A stretch of 55,233 nt of DNA from Pseudanabaena sp. lw0831 (GCF_016584665.1 NZ_BBJB01000093.1:1-55233), one strand, 5' to 3'. Positions 7,956 to 17,265 are shown, numbered from the stretch's first letter. Notes: generated from the sequence alone by a model not told the origin. Made by a program: numbers and translations.

Positions 7956-9710
7956 ATGAAAGATCCTACTAGCAGCCAATTTAACTACCGTCTATCGATT
8001 CCTGAGCCAGAAAATCATTTGTTGGAGGTCGAACTAGCGATCTCCAACTGGCAAGAGGAATTTATCGACCTGAAGATGCCAGTCTGGACACCTGGCTCCT
8101 ATTTGGTGCGCGAATATGCCAAACATCTGCAAGACTTTGAGGCAGCAAATGAAACTGGTAAACCTCTGTCATGGCAAAAAATCAGTAAAAATCACTGGCA
8201 GATAAAATGTGGAAATAATAGTAGCGATCGCCTCAATAATTCGATCATTAAAATTCGTTATCACATCTTCTGTAATGAATTAACAGTTCGCACTAATCAT
8301 ATCGATCGCACCCATGCTTTTTTGACAGGTGCAGCAGTATTTATGTATGTTCCTGAATATCAGCAGCAGCCTTATACTGTCGAGATTGGCGAAATCAAAG
8401 AGAATTGGCAAATAGCTACCGCTTTACCAGCAGTTGCGAATGCTACTAATACTTTCTATGCCAAGGATTTTGATACTTTAGTTGATAGTCCCTTCGAGAT
8501 TGGAATTCATAATCGCTATGAATTTACCGTTCAGGACAAACCCCATAGCTTTGTAGTGTGGGGTGAACACAATGCGGATATGCAGCGTATTGTCAAGGAT
8601 ACGGCGGAGATCGTCGCCGTGGAAGCGGAAATGTTTGGTGGGTTGCCTTACGATCGCTATGACTTTATTCTCCATGCTAGTAATGGATTTGGAGGATTAG
8701 AGCATAAAAACAGCACAGTCCTTCTCTACAACCGTTTAGGGTTTCGCAAAGAAGAGAGCTATCTCCAATTTATGAATCTAGTTGCCCATGAGTTTTTCCA
8801 TACTTGGAATGTGAAACGAATTCGCCCCAAAGCGCTTGAAAAATTTGATTATGACCAAGAAAATTACACTAGTTCTCTTTGGTTTAGTGAAGGAACCACT
8901 AGTTACTATGACCAGATCTTTCCGCTTCGGGCTGGACTCTATGATGCAAAGCACTATCTCAAACTAGTCAGCAAGGCGATCACCCGTCTGCAAAATACTT
9001 TTGGTCGCAATGTCCAATCTCTCTATGAGTCTAGTTTTGATACATGGATCAAGCTCTATCGACCCGATCCAAATACCCATAACAACCAGATTTCCTACTA
9101 TCTCAAAGGGGAAATGGTATCGATGCTGCTAGATTTACTAATTCGTTTTAAAACTAATAACCTGCGATCGCTCGATCGGGTCATGCAGATTATGTGGGAA
9201 CGTTTTGGTAAAGATGAAATTGGCTTTAGCGAAGCTGAACTGCATGAAGTAATCGAGACTGTGGCAGGTGTTGACCTATCAACATTCTGGAATGATTATC
9301 TCTATGGCAATAAAGAACTAGACTATAATTACTATCTCGAACCCTTTGGAATCGAATTACGGACTTCAAGGCAAGATATCCCATTTATCGGAATGACGCT
9401 CAAATCTAAAAATGGAATTCCTGAAGTTGAGAAAGTCGAGTTTGGCTCACCTGCTCAAAAAGCTGGCATCAGTACAGGTGACATCGTAATCGCGATCGCA
9501 GGAATTCGCGTCACTGCCGAAAACTTTAATGAACGCCTGCGAGATTTTGCGGCTGGCGATGCGATCGCGGTGACCATTTTCCAGCAAGATTTATTACGCA
9601 CTGCGGAAGTGACTTTACAAGAGCCAATCTGTAATCAATTTGAACTAGTCCAAATTGATAATGCCTCACCAAACCAAGAGCTAAACCTAAGATTGTGGCT
9701 CAGCATCTAG
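7956..9710 (+). CDS. M61-family metallopeptidase with PDZ domain
   Basis: 584 residues. The N-terminal half is the beta-rich M61 N domain, followed by a gluzincin catalytic domain with HEFFH at 278-282 and a downstream Glu in WFSEGTTSYY, and a C-terminal PDZ domain (about 470-560, GSPAQKAGISTGDIVIAIAG). Family members include glycyl aminopeptidase; cyanobacterial members are of unknown role. No signal peptide is visible, so a cytoplasmic location is likely. Probably co-transcribed with the upstream amidohydrolase. Confidence 0.92.
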   Translation: MKDPTSSQFNYRLSIPEPENHLLEVELAISNWQEEFIDLKMPVWTPGSYLVREYAKHLQDFEAANETGKPLSWQKISKNHWQIKCGNNSSDRLNNSIIKIRYHIFCNELTVRTNHIDRTHAFLTGAAVFMYVPEYQQQPYTVEIGEIKENWQIATALPAVANATNTFYAKDFDTLVDSPFEIGIHNRYEFTVQDKPHSFVVWGEHNADMQRIVKDTAEIVAVEAEMFGGLPYDRYDFILHASNGFGGLEHKNSTVLLYNRLGFRKEESYLQFMNLVAHEFFHTWNVKRIRPKALEKFDYDQENYTSSLWFSEGTTSYYDQIFPLRAGLYDAKHYLKLVSKAITRLQNTFGRNVQSLYESSFDTWIKLYRPDPNTHNNQISYYLKGEMVSMLLDLLIRFKTNNLRSLDRVMQIMWERFGKDEIGFSEAELHEVIETVAGVDLSTFWNDYLYGNKELDYNYYLEPFGIELRTSRQDIPFIGMTLKSKNGIPEVEKVEFGSPAQKAGISTGDIVIAIAGIRVTAENFNERLRDFAAGDAIAVTIFQQDLLRTAEVTLQEPICNQFELVQIDNASPNQELNLRLWLSI

Positions 9711-9734
9711 CTGAAAGCCCAATAAGTCTTCTAG

Positions 9735-9782
9735 AACCAGTTTTTTGTGTCGCGGCTTAGCCGCGACACAAAAAAACTGGTT
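9735..9782. repeat. Palindrome with AACC/GGTT ends
   Basis: Arms of 22 and 23 bases with one A/T length difference around a TTA loop, centre CGCGGC/GCCGCG. It is the first of two tandem palindromes between the convergent M61 and FHA-GGDEF-EAL genes. Confidence 0.88.
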
Positions 9783-9788
9783 GCTGTG

Positions 9789-9839
9789 AACCAGCCTAAT
9801 AAGTGGCGGCGCGGAGCGCCGCCACTTATTAGGCTGGTT
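9789..9839. repeat. Perfect palindrome with AACC/GGTT ends, 24-bp arms
   Basis: Arms 9789-9812 and 9816-9839 match exactly around GGA, centre GGCGC/GCGCC. The right arm contains the last codons (Pro, Ala) and stop of the minus-strand FHA-GGDEF-EAL gene. Confidence 0.9.
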
Positions 9840-11997
9840 CAATTCTATTTGGTCTAGTTATTCCTTGCGCCCTTAATAAAGTCTCAATTTCATCGGCGGG
9901 TAGGGCTTTGTAGAAAAAATAACCTTGGATCTGATCGCAGCCCAGCGATCGCAACACATCAACTTGCTCTTGGGTTTCGACACCTTCAGCAATTACATTC
10001 AGATCTAGACTGTGAGACAAACTGATAATCGAAGCCACAATTGCGCGATCGTGGGCATTGTGAGCAATATATTCAATAAAAATACGGTCTATTTTGAGCG
10101 TATCAATTGGCAAATTCTTTAGATAGCTCAGAGCCGAGTAACCAGTGCCAAAATCATCGATTGACAACTGAATCCCCATCTGACGGAATTCATTTAACAA
10201 GACAATCTTCTCTTCAACATTATCCATCATGATTCCTTCAGTAATTTCTAACTCTAGAAAATGAGGATCGAGATTTGTTTCTTCGAGAATTTGCTGTAAA
10301 CAAGATAGAAAGTCTTTTTGTTGAAGTTGCTTAATCGATAAATTTACACCAATCTGAATCGGTGGCAATCCCATATTTAGCCATGCGATCGCTTGTAAAC
10401 AGGTTTGCCGTAGTACCCAAGTCCCAATCGCCGTAATTAGTCCTGTTTCTTCGGCGAGGGGAATAAATTGGCTCGGTGGAATTGAACCTAAAGAGACATG
10501 CTTCCAGCGTAGTAAAACTTCTAATCCAACAATTTTACCTGTGATTAAATCGATTTGAGGTTGGTAGTATGTCAGCAGTTCGTTGTTCTCTAGCGCTCTT
10601 CGCAGATTATTTTCCATAGATAATCGCTGAAAACTCTGCTCCTGCATATTCGGAACATAAAACTGAAAGCTATTTTGTCCTTCAGCTTTAGCCCGATACA
10701 TTGCCATATCTGCATTCCGAATTAGCCCCTCGACTTCAGTACTATGAGATGGATAAATACTTGCACCAATACAGGTCGTGATGTGTAGTTCATGTCCATC
10801 ACAATTAAAAGGTAAAGTCAAAGCTTGAATCATGGCTTCAGCAATTTGGACAACGGCATCAGTAGAATTGATCTCCTTGGCTACGATCGCAAACTCATCT
10901 GCACCCCAACGCACCATCACATCACCCTGTTTGAGCAAATTCTTCAAGCGATCGCTCACTGCTTTCAGCAATAGATCGCCAATACTATGCCCTAAAGAAT
11001 CATTAATTAACTTAAATCGATCAATATCCAGAAATAGAACTGCAAATAACTGTTGTTTATGTTCTAGTTTTTCGATTGTCTCAACTAGATGTTCATGTAA
11101 ATATTTTCGGTTTGGCAGCCCTGTCAGTGCATCGTGATGAATTTGATAGGAGATTATCGCTTCTGCTTGCTTTTGATTTGTAACATCAGATATATGAATC
11201 CGAATTATTTCATTCCAAGTCATAAAATGGATGATTTCTTCAAACACCTTGTCATTAATTATTACCTCTCGCATAAAAAATTTGCGAACAGGATTGACTA
11301 ATGGTAGCAATTGAACTAATAGTTCTTGAAGTAGCGGATGATTGATTCTCATCTCTTCGAGATTAGGAAATTGAGATAGCGCCGCAGGATTAAGGTATAA
11401 GATTTTGCCAACGAGATTTAGCTCGATAATTGGTTGTGGATTTAGCTCTGGTGATGCAATGAATTGGTTAACAGTTTTATGGACATGTGTGGATAAATCT
11501 TGTTCGGGAATAGCCTGTAAAGGAGAAAATCGAAAAGGCTTAGTCTCATCAAAGGACTGATTATTGAACTGAGGATAGCTGCTTTCAGAAATCTGATTTT
11601 GAGAACTATTAGTTTTAGGTATATTGGTAATCGCACTGATCACCTGATATACCGCTTTAGTATCCTTACTAAAGAGGATTTCATCACCGTGGGAAAGTAT
11701 ATGCGAAAATCGCTTTTTGCCGTTAATTAAAATTCCATTTGTACTGCGTTTACCTTCTGCACTTCCATCAATTATTCGGAAAAAGCATGAAGATTTCTTG
11801 GAAGCTACTGCTAACAAAGTTGCATGTTGACGAGATACGAGATTAGAACGCAGAATTATCGAATTCTCCAAGCTACGCCCTAGAGAATAAGTCATATTAT
11901 TCAAGAGAAAATTCCGAAAACCTTGTGCATCTTCAACCGTAAGTACGTGATGAAGCATTTCTTTGATCTCAAGAGTGGATGACTCTTCTGGTCTCAC
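9829..11997 (-). CDS. FHA-GGDEF-EAL cyclic-di-GMP signalling protein
   Basis: 722 residues. An FHA domain at about 15-105 ([28 protein letters not shown]) would bind phosphothreonine; a short PAS-like linker follows; a GGDEF domain at about 285-445 has the degenerate signature RWGADEF and no RxxD inhibitory site; an EAL domain at about 465-705 has EVLLRW in place of EAL but keeps [27 protein letters not shown] and AEGVET. I infer an active phosphodiesterase with a possibly weak or regulatory GGDEF. GTG 11995-11997 is chosen because AAAGGGA lies about 9 bases upstream. The C-terminus falls in a palindrome. Confidence 0.9.
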   Translation of the reverse strand: MRPEESSTLEIKEMLHHVLTVEDAQGFRNFLLNNMTYSLGRSLENSIILRSNLVSRQHATLLAVASKKSSCFFRIIDGSAEGKRSTNGILINGKKRFSHILSHGDEILFSKDTKAVYQVISAITNIPKTNSSQNQISESSYPQFNNQSFDETKPFRFSPLQAIPEQDLSTHVHKTVNQFIASPELNPQPIIELNLVGKILYLNPAALSQFPNLEEMRINHPLLQELLVQLLPLVNPVRKFFMREVIINDKVFEEIIHFMTWNEIIRIHISDVTNQKQAEAIISYQIHHDALTGLPNRKYLHEHLVETIEKLEHKQQLFAVLFLDIDRFKLINDSLGHSIGDLLLKAVSDRLKNLLKQGDVMVRWGADEFAIVAKEINSTDAVVQIAEAMIQALTLPFNCDGHELHITTCIGASIYPSHSTEVEGLIRNADMAMYRAKAEGQNSFQFYVPNMQEQSFQRLSMENNLRRALENNELLTYYQPQIDLITGKIVGLEVLLRWKHVSLGSIPPSQFIPLAEETGLITAIGTWVLRQTCLQAIAWLNMGLPPIQIGVNLSIKQLQQKDFLSCLQQILEETNLDPHFLELEITEGIMMDNVEEKIVLLNEFRQMGIQLSIDDFGTGYSALSYLKNLPIDTLKIDRIFIEYIAHNAHDRAIVASIISLSHSLDLNVIAEGVETQEQVDVLRSLGCDQIQGYFFYKALPADEIETLLRAQGITRPNRIEPA

Positions 11998-12187
11998 CTG
12001 AATAATGTCCCTTTAAAACGAGCTTTAGAAAGATTTTACGACTATATAAACTATTAGATCCTTGTTAAAAGTAGCACTAAGCGATAGCTTTAACAAAAGT
12101 TCGTGCTTCCCTTGATCGAAAACCGATGTAAGCATCTAATTTATAATCTAAGGATTTCTTTTGCTTTCGATAATTATTAGCTTTAAC

Positions 12188-12284
12188 TATATAGCAATCG
12201 TAATTCATCTGTGAGATTAAACGGGTTGTAAGAGACTGTCCCTTCTGGAGTAGTTTCTCACAGATGCATTGGGATCGCTATATA
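12188..12284. mobile_element. MITE-like element with TATATAGC termini
   Basis: Ends are TATATAGC and GCTATATA; the inverted repeats extend about 27 bases with CATCTGTGAGA/TCTCACAGATG as the inner part and a few mismatches between. Total about 97 bases, no ORF. TATAGC-ended repeats of this kind are common in cyanobacterial genomes. Confidence 0.7.
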
Positions 12285-12413
12285 AATTTAATTATATAAA
12301 TTTATTAGTGGAAAACAGTCATCTAACCTACGGTTATGCAACTATATCCAGCGTTTGCTCAATAAATACTAGTAAATTATAGATTTTCTGGCATTTATTT
12401 TGAGATTTTGGAT

Positions 12414-12476
12414 AAATTATTAGATTTCCGTTAAAAGCCTTGTAAAACAAGGCTTTTAACGGAAATCTAATAATTT
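12414..12476. repeat. Perfect palindrome, 29-bp arms
   Basis: Arms 12414-12442 and 12448-12476 match exactly around TAAAA, with GCCTTG/CAAGGC at the centre. Confidence 0.88.
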
Positions 12477-12505
12477 GTTTTGATCTTCTAGCTGTCGCCA
12501 ACCTT

Positions 12506-12537
12506 ACCCAAAAGAGAGTTGTAACTCTCTTTTGGGT
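12506..12537. repeat. Perfect palindrome, 15-bp arms
   Basis: Arms 12506-12520 and 12523-12537 match around GT; the outer end reads ACCCAAAAG/CTTTTGGGT, as in several other palindromes of the window. Confidence 0.8.
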
Positions 12538-12554
12538 TTTACAGCAGTGTTCGA

Positions 12555-12629
12555 TCAAACCCGCCACAAGAAGGGGCGCTGGGCAAAGCCCCACAATGGG
12601 TTTTATATTCTTATTTGTGGCGGGTTTGA
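12555..12629. repeat. Inverted repeat with inner hairpin
   Basis: Outer arms TCAAACCCGCCACAA and its complement (12555-12569, 12615-12629) enclose about 45 bases that include a small GGGC-AAA-GCCC hairpin. Confidence 0.75.
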
Positions 12630-12695
12630 AAGCAAATTGATGTAAGTCTTTACTAAAGTGGCGATCTCTATACTTCATCGAAAAGTTATAAGCAC

Positions 12696-12785
12696 CTTGG
12701 CATAATTAAAAGCCTAGAGCCAAAATCTTTAACGCCCGCTAAGGGGCGTTAAAGATTTTGGGTTTTTACATTTAATTGTGCGTAG
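12696..12785. repeat. 90-bp element, copy 1 (conserved flanks, variable hairpin)
   Basis: Begins CTTGGCATAATT and ends with the diverged complement starting AATTGTGC. Inside is a strong stem (12720-12737 with 12744-12761). The flanks closely match those of the element at 18704-18794 on the opposite strand, while the stem sequences differ. Confidence 0.7.
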
Positions 12786-12837
12786 CTACTTAATCAATGC
12801 CTAAAATGATTGTATTAATGACTCATTAATACAACAA

Positions 12838-14244
12838 ATGTCAGAAACATGTAGAGAATGGACGGCAGTTCAGCAAACATTTCAGAAAATTTGGGGATAT
12901 GCAGATCTACGTCCTTCTCAGCGAGAGGTAGTTACGAGCTTGTTGCGGGGGCAAGATAGCTTAGCGATTATGGCTACAGGTGGTGGTAAGTCTATTTGCT
13001 TTCAGTTGCCAGCAATCCTCAATGAAGGCTTGACATTGGTGGTTTCTCCTTTACTGGCGCTGATGGAAGATCAAGTGCGAGACTGTAAATCTCGGAATCT
13101 CCCCGCAGCTTGTTTGCATAGTAATTTATCGCAAATAGAACGCCGTGAAGTCTTACAAAATCTCGGAGGCACAAGATTGCTTTACGTTTCTCCAGAAACC
13201 CTCTTGAGTCAACCTATCTGGGAAAAGCTATGCGATCGCCAATTAAAAATTACAGGTTTAATGCTTGATGAAGCCCATTGTCTAGTGCAGTGGGGCGACT
13301 CATTCCGTCCCAGCTATCGCCGTTTGGGTGCAGTGCGCTCAGCTTTGATGGCACAAAAGCCCAATCATCATCCACGTATTGCGATCGCTGCATTTACAGC
13401 TACTGCCGATCGCGATACAACGGCTGAGCTACAAGCTTGTTTACATTTAGAAAATCCCAGTATTATCAGAACCAGTCCTTATCGTCCACATCTGAGCTTG
13501 CAGGTCGCGATCGCATGGACACCCGCAGGACGAAAATCACGCACACTCAAATTTATCCGCGATCGCAAGGGACAATCGGGCTTAATATATGTCCGCAGTC
13601 GTCATGATGCGGAGATGCTGGCTACTTGGTTACAAGAAAATTCTTTTAAAACAGCCGCTTATCATGCGGGTTTACCACCTCAAGAGCGTCGGCAGATCGA
13701 GCAGCAATGGCTGACTAACCAATATCCCTTTGTGATCTGCACATCTGCGTTTGGTCTCGGTATTAATAAACCCGACACCCGTTGGGTCTTGCATTTTCAT
13801 CCACCTTTGACGCTCTCAGAATATATCCAAGAAATTGGCAGGGCGGGGCGCGATGACAAACCTGCGGAGGCATTGATGTTAGTCAGTGAACCAACTGGGC
13901 TACTTGATGATAGCGATCGCCAAAGAGTAGATTTTTTCTTGCAGCAACAACAAAAAACACAACGGCAAGCATTAGCCCTTTTGCCAAAACTACCACGCCA
14001 AGGTAATTTCGCCGAAGTTGCCAAATTACATCCCGATGCGGCGATCGCTTTGGGTTTACTGCATCGTTCAGGCAATCTCACATGGCATACGCCATTTACT
14101 TATGAGATTCATCGTTTACCTCACCAAAAACAACTAAAACAACAATTTGGGGATCAGCGTGCGATCGCTCAAATGAAAGCTTTCATCCATACGCGAGGAG
14201 ATCGCTGGAAATTTTTACTCAATACCTTTGGTTTTGAAGAATAA
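12838..14244 (+). CDS. RecQ-family ATP-dependent DNA helicase, short form
   Basis: 468 residues. All RecQ helicase motifs are present: motif 0 (LRPSQREVV), Walker A TGGGKS with Lys51, DEAH at about 144-147, FTATAD, SGLIYVRSR, and the arginine-finger region QEIGRAGRD. It unwinds DNA 3'-5' in repair and recombination. The usual four-cysteine zinc region and HRDC domain are not visible: after GRAGRD only about 125 residues remain, without a Cys cluster. This short form is known among cyanobacterial RecQ-like proteins (inference from memory of the family). ATG 12838 follows a region without an obvious ribosome binding site. Confidence 0.9.
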   Translation: MSETCREWTAVQQTFQKIWGYADLRPSQREVVTSLLRGQDSLAIMATGGGKSICFQLPAILNEGLTLVVSPLLALMEDQVRDCKSRNLPAACLHSNLSQIERREVLQNLGGTRLLYVSPETLLSQPIWEKLCDRQLKITGLMLDEAHCLVQWGDSFRPSYRRLGAVRSALMAQKPNHHPRIAIAAFTATADRDTTAELQACLHLENPSIIRTSPYRPHLSLQVAIAWTPAGRKSRTLKFIRDRKGQSGLIYVRSRHDAEMLATWLQENSFKTAAYHAGLPPQERRQIEQQWLTNQYPFVICTSAFGLGINKPDTRWVLHFHPPLTLSEYIQEIGRAGRDDKPAEALMLVSEPTGLLDDSDRQRVDFFLQQQQKTQRQALALLPKLPRQGNFAEVAKLHPDAAIALGLLHRSGNLTWHTPFTYEIHRLPHQKQLKQQFGDQRAIAQMKAFIHTRGDRWKFLLNTFGFEE

Positions 14245-14306
14245 GCTAAGTCCCTGCTAAGATTTAAGTATTAACTTAATTTTTCTTAACAACAGGGAAA
14301 TAATAC

Positions 14307-15377
14307 GTGTCGTCTACGACTATTCATCGGATCAATCTAGACAATCCGCTTACCGATACATCTTCGACATCTCAAACCGAGCTTCCGTTTACTTTTCAAG
14401 ATGTAAAAGCTGCTATTCCTACCAAATGTTTTGCTCCTAACGTATGGCGATCTCTCGCCTATTTTTTTGCCGATGCTGCGATTATCGTGGGTTTATATGC
14501 CACTGCTGTCTATTTGGATGCATGGTGGTTTTATCCGATTTTCTGGTTTGCAACGGGGACAATGTTTTGGGCTTTCTTCGTAGTTGGTCATGACTGCGGA
14601 CATGGGTCTTTTTCGCGGATTAAATGGCTAAATAACTTAATCGGACACCTAACCCATATTCCGATCCTTGTGCCATATCACGGCTGGCGCATCAGTCATC
14701 GCACCCATCATCAAAACACAGGTAATATCGATACCGATGAAAGTTGGTTTCCAGTTACCGAGAGTCAATACAGATCAATGGATTGGTTGGGGAAATTCAT
14801 TCGCTTTGATGCTCTCTTGTTTGCTTATCCGCTTTATCTATTTAAGCGATCGCCTGCACGTCCTACGGCTTCCCATTTCGTTCCCAATAACGATCTATTT
14901 CGCGAATCGGAAACTACTGATATTCTCACCAGCAGCATCCTTTTTACCATGATGGTTGGCTTTTTAGGATGGTTGGGTTTTACCTATGGTTTCCTATTTC
15001 TATTTAAGTTTTATATCGTTCCTTATCTTATCTTTGTAGTATGGCTTGATCTGGTCACCTATCTACACCATACCGAAGCTGATATTCCTTGGTATCGTGG
15101 TAAAGATTGGTATTTCTTGAAGGGAGCGCTCTCCACAATTGATCGTGATTATGGAATCTTCAACGATATCCATCACAATATCGGTACTCACGTTGCGCAC
15201 CATATCTTTATTGGTATTCCTCACTATCATCTCAAGACTGCTACTGAAGCAATCAAACCAGTTTTAGGCTCATATTACCGAGTCTCAAACGTTCCGATCT
15301 GGAAATCCTTTTTCACTTCTCAAAAAGCCTGTCAATTTGTCCCTGACTCAGGCAGTGAAGTCTATTATTGCGATTAG
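14307..15377 (+). CDS. desB: Omega-3 (delta-15) acyl-lipid desaturase DesB
   Basis: 356-residue membrane di-iron desaturase that introduces the omega-3 double bond into glycerolipid-bound fatty acids. Three histidine boxes are present: HDCGH 95-99, HRTHH 131-135 and HVAHH 295-299, with hydrophobic segments at about 52-92 and 215-255. GHDCGHGSFS, LVPYHGWRISHRTHH and YFLKGALSTIDRDYG are typical of DesB rather than DesA. The start is GTG 14307 with CAGGGAA upstream. DesB genes are typically cold-induced; no cold box is identified here. A strong terminator follows. Confidence 0.93.
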   Translation: MSSTTIHRINLDNPLTDTSSTSQTELPFTFQDVKAAIPTKCFAPNVWRSLAYFFADAAIIVGLYATAVYLDAWWFYPIFWFATGTMFWAFFVVGHDCGHGSFSRIKWLNNLIGHLTHIPILVPYHGWRISHRTHHQNTGNIDTDESWFPVTESQYRSMDWLGKFIRFDALLFAYPLYLFKRSPARPTASHFVPNNDLFRESETTDILTSSILFTMMVGFLGWLGFTYGFLFLFKFYIVPYLIFVVWLDLVTYLHHTEADIPWYRGKDWYFLKGALSTIDRDYGIFNDIHHNIGTHVAHHIFIGIPHYHLKTATEAIKPVLGSYYRVSNVPIWKSFFTSQKACQFVPDSGSEVYYCD

Positions 15378-15399
15378 CCTACTTGGTTAAAAAATGATC

Positions 15400-15430
15400 A
15401 AAGAAAGGGGCGCATTGCGCCCCTTTCTTT
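15400..15430 (+). terminator. Rho-independent terminator of desB
   Basis: Perfect 14-bp stem (15400-15413, 15417-15430) with ATT loop, GGGGCGC centre, followed by a T-rich tail. Confidence 0.88.
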
Positions 15431-15443
15431 TTTATGAAAAAGT

Positions 15444-15573
15444 AGCAATTCTAATTATAAAACCGATTTTTAAGTTTTCTACGCCGCAGACGCAGAAAAC
15501 TTAAAAATCGGTTTTGATGAAAATCTTCTGTCGATGAACCTGCATCAAAACTGATTTTTATAATGAGAATTGC
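15444..15573. repeat. Nested inverted-repeat element (hairpin within TIRs)
   Basis: Outer ends AGCAATTCT...AGAATTGCT, extended inward by TTATAAAA/TTTTATAA, enclose a perfect 22-bp stem at 15459-15480 / 15494-15515. About 130 bases, no ORF. The remaining part of this 396-bp gap, 15574-15773, shows no gene and only the AT-rich leader of clpS. Confidence 0.72.
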
Positions 15574-15773
15574 TAATGGAAAAGCTATCCACTTCACATT
15601 TTTTGGGTTCGTACTTATAATGTAAGTTAGCCTTGAGTATTATTACTGGCATATCTATAGCGCAGATCTGTAAGCAATTTGATTTTGCTCAATGCACCAA
15701 ACTCATACCGCAATTATCTAGCGTCATAAAACTTTTCCTTTATCGCAAACCCTTATTGGAGGCAACTTAATCT

Positions 15774-16055
15774 ATGTCTACCGAAACTATTAAACGTCCT
15801 GAAACCATACGCAAAATCGCACCAAGATATCGAGTTTTATTACATAACGACGATTACAACTCAATGGAATATGTCGTGCAAACCTTAATGCAAGTCGTAA
15901 ATGGTCTTACTCAGCCGCAAGCAGTGGATATTATGATGGCGGCTCATGCTAGTGGCTGTGCGCTCGTAATTACTTGCGTACAAGAACATGCCGAATTTTA
16001 TTGTGAGGGCTTGCAAAGTAAGGGTTTAACTAGCACGATGGAGCCAGAGTCATAA
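15774..16055 (+). CDS. clpS: ATP-dependent Clp protease adaptor ClpS
   Basis: 93 residues. ClpS delivers N-degron substrates to ClpC/ClpP in the cytoplasm. The core contains RYRVLLHNDDYNSMEYVV, the substrate-pocket NDD motif, followed by MMAAHASGCALV and a C-terminal EFYCEGLQSKGL segment (the ER of typical ClpS is altered). ATG 15774 follows GGAGGC at a suitable distance. Transcribed alone, with its own hairpins downstream. A clpP gene lies 23 kb away in this window. Confidence 0.93.
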   Translation: MSTETIKRPETIRKIAPRYRVLLHNDDYNSMEYVVQTLMQVVNGLTQPQAVDIMMAAHASGCALVITCVQEHAEFYCEGLQSKGLTSTMEPES

Positions 16056-16077
16056 GTAAAAAGCGATCGCTTTTTAC
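16056..16077. repeat. Palindrome centred on HIP1
   Basis: A 22-bp perfect palindrome built around GCGATCGC immediately after the clpS stop codon. Confidence 0.75.
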
Positions 16078-16106
16078 GATCGCATTACTAAGGGCTTGAT
16101 ATAGAG

Positions 16107-16147
16107 AACAGGTAGGATTGTTATTAGCAAAATCCTACCTGTTTTTT
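16107..16147 (+). terminator. Rho-independent terminator of clpS
   Basis: 13-bp perfect stem (16107-16119, 16131-16143) followed by a T-run. Its position shows that the next gene cannot start before 16148. Confidence 0.88.
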
Positions 16148-16150
16148 ATT

Positions 16151-17020
16151 GTGAATCTCAATCGCTTAAATTCTTATCCAGCACCAGTACGCATCATTCT
16201 TTTTTTAATAACTTTATTGATGCTGTGGCTACCGATCGCTGCACCAATGTATCTAATTTGGGGTGAGGCGGTTGGAGTTGCCCTGACAATTTTGCTGTAT
16301 TGCGGATTTTTGGGATTAATTTGGTTTTGGGGGCGCAAAATTGCGAAATATTCATATCCCTACCGCTATTACGGGCTGTTATTTACCCGCAAAAATGGAC
16401 GCGATTTTTTATTAGGTTTGGCGCTTGGCTGTGTAACACTGCTCATCTTTTTTAGCTCACAGGTGAGTCTTGGTTGGCTAGCGGTGCAAACTGTCACTTG
16501 GCAGCAACCCTTGCCAGATAACCTACTCCCAGCGATCGGTGTATATTTTGTCGATTGGCAAGGCGCGATATTCCCAGGGCTGCTGACTTCCGTTGGCGTA
16601 GGATTTGCGGAGGAAATGTTGTTTCGCGGTTGGATACTCTCAGAGCTAGAGCGCGATTATTCAAAAAACACAGCTTTACTTGGTTGTAGTTTAGTATTTG
16701 CAATTTTGCATTTCATCAAGCCCTTAAACGTCATTTTGGCTACATGGAGCCAATTTCTCGGTTTGGTGATGCTCAGCGTTGCCCTAGTACTGGCAAGACG
16801 CAGATGTGATGGCAGATTGGGCATATCAATTGGCTTACATGGAGGTTTGGTTTGGTGCTATTACATCGTGAATACAACCCACTGGCTTAAACCAACAGGC
16901 GCTGTGCCTGAATGGGTGACAGGTATTAATGGCAATCCGATCGCAGGTGTGATGGGAATTGTTTTTTTAAGTGCGATCGCGATCGGATTTCGTAATTCCA
17001 AAAAAATCAAAAGTGCTTAG
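16151..17020 (+). CDS. CPBP-family intramembrane glutamic endopeptidase
   Basis: About 289 residues from GTG 16151. An upstream TTG at 16118 is rejected because it would lie inside the clpS terminator. The protein has about eight hydrophobic segments. The CPBP (Rce1-like) motifs are visible: EEMLFRGWILSELE near residue 153, ILHF and a late His in SIGLHGGLVW. Roles in the family include CAAX processing, bacteriocin self-immunity and plastid scaffolding; none can be assigned here. The final residues (NSKKIKSA) and the stop are encoded by one arm of a palindrome (16994-17042). Confidence 0.88.
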   Translation: MNLNRLNSYPAPVRIILFLITLLMLWLPIAAPMYLIWGEAVGVALTILLYCGFLGLIWFWGRKIAKYSYPYRYYGLLFTRKNGRDFLLGLALGCVTLLIFFSSQVSLGWLAVQTVTWQQPLPDNLLPAIGVYFVDWQGAIFPGLLTSVGVGFAEEMLFRGWILSELERDYSKNTALLGCSLVFAILHFIKPLNVILATWSQFLGLVMLSVALVLARRRCDGRLGISIGLHGGLVWCYYIVNTTHWLKPTGAVPEWVTGINGNPIAGVMGIVFLSAIAIGFRNSKKIKSA

Positions 17021-17042
17021 CACTTTTGATTTTTTTGGAATT
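16994..17042. repeat. Perfect palindrome overlapping the CPBP stop, 23-bp arms
   Basis: Arms 16994-17016 and 17020-17042 match exactly around TTA (AGTGC-TTA-GCACT centre). The left arm encodes the last eight residues of the CPBP protease. Confidence 0.9.
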
Positions 17043-17105
17043 ACCTATTGCCAGTGGCGCAATAAGTGTATATGATTAGATTCGCTTGGAAAACAGCCAA
17101 GTAAA

Positions 17106-17186
17106 GGGTCGATGCCCGAGTGGTTAATGGGGGCGGACTGTAAATCCGCTGCGTAAGCTACGTTGGTTCAAATCCATCTCGGCCCA
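17106..17186 (+). tRNA. tRNA-Tyr(GUA)
   Basis: Acceptor stem GGGTCGA pairs with TCGGCCC; D-arm GCCCGAGTGGTTAATGGGGGC; anticodon stem GCGGA/TCCGC with loop CTGTAAA and anticodon GTA; a long variable arm (class II) as expected for bacterial tRNA-Tyr; T loop GGTTCAAATCC. Discriminator A; CCA is not encoded. Confidence 0.95.
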
Positions 17187-17193
17187 TCTAAAT

Positions 17194-17265
17194 AAAAAAC
17201 GGCTGGTATGCTGGTTAATGTTGGTCAATGACCATCAATAATCATGTTTACCGCCGTTTTTTTTT
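17194..17265 (+). terminator. Terminator downstream of tRNA-Tyr
   Basis: AAAAAACGGC...GTA pairs with TACCGCCGTTTTTT with one bulge, enclosing a smaller stem around TGGTCAATGACCA, and ends in a run of nine T. Confidence 0.75.

Larger units (their letters stand above)
11998..12837. other. 840-bp intergenic region filled with palindromes
   Basis: No convincing gene. The open frame across 12334-12678 (minus) is produced by the palindromes and has no family resemblance. Bases 11998-12187 show nothing recognisable. The rest holds five separate inverted-repeat elements, listed individually, ending about 50 bases before the recQ gene. Confidence 0.7.

Noticed and set aside
12334-12678. Minus-strand open frame of 114 codons in the recQ upstream gap
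   Set aside because: It runs through three palindromes and has no family resemblance; a product of inverted repeats.
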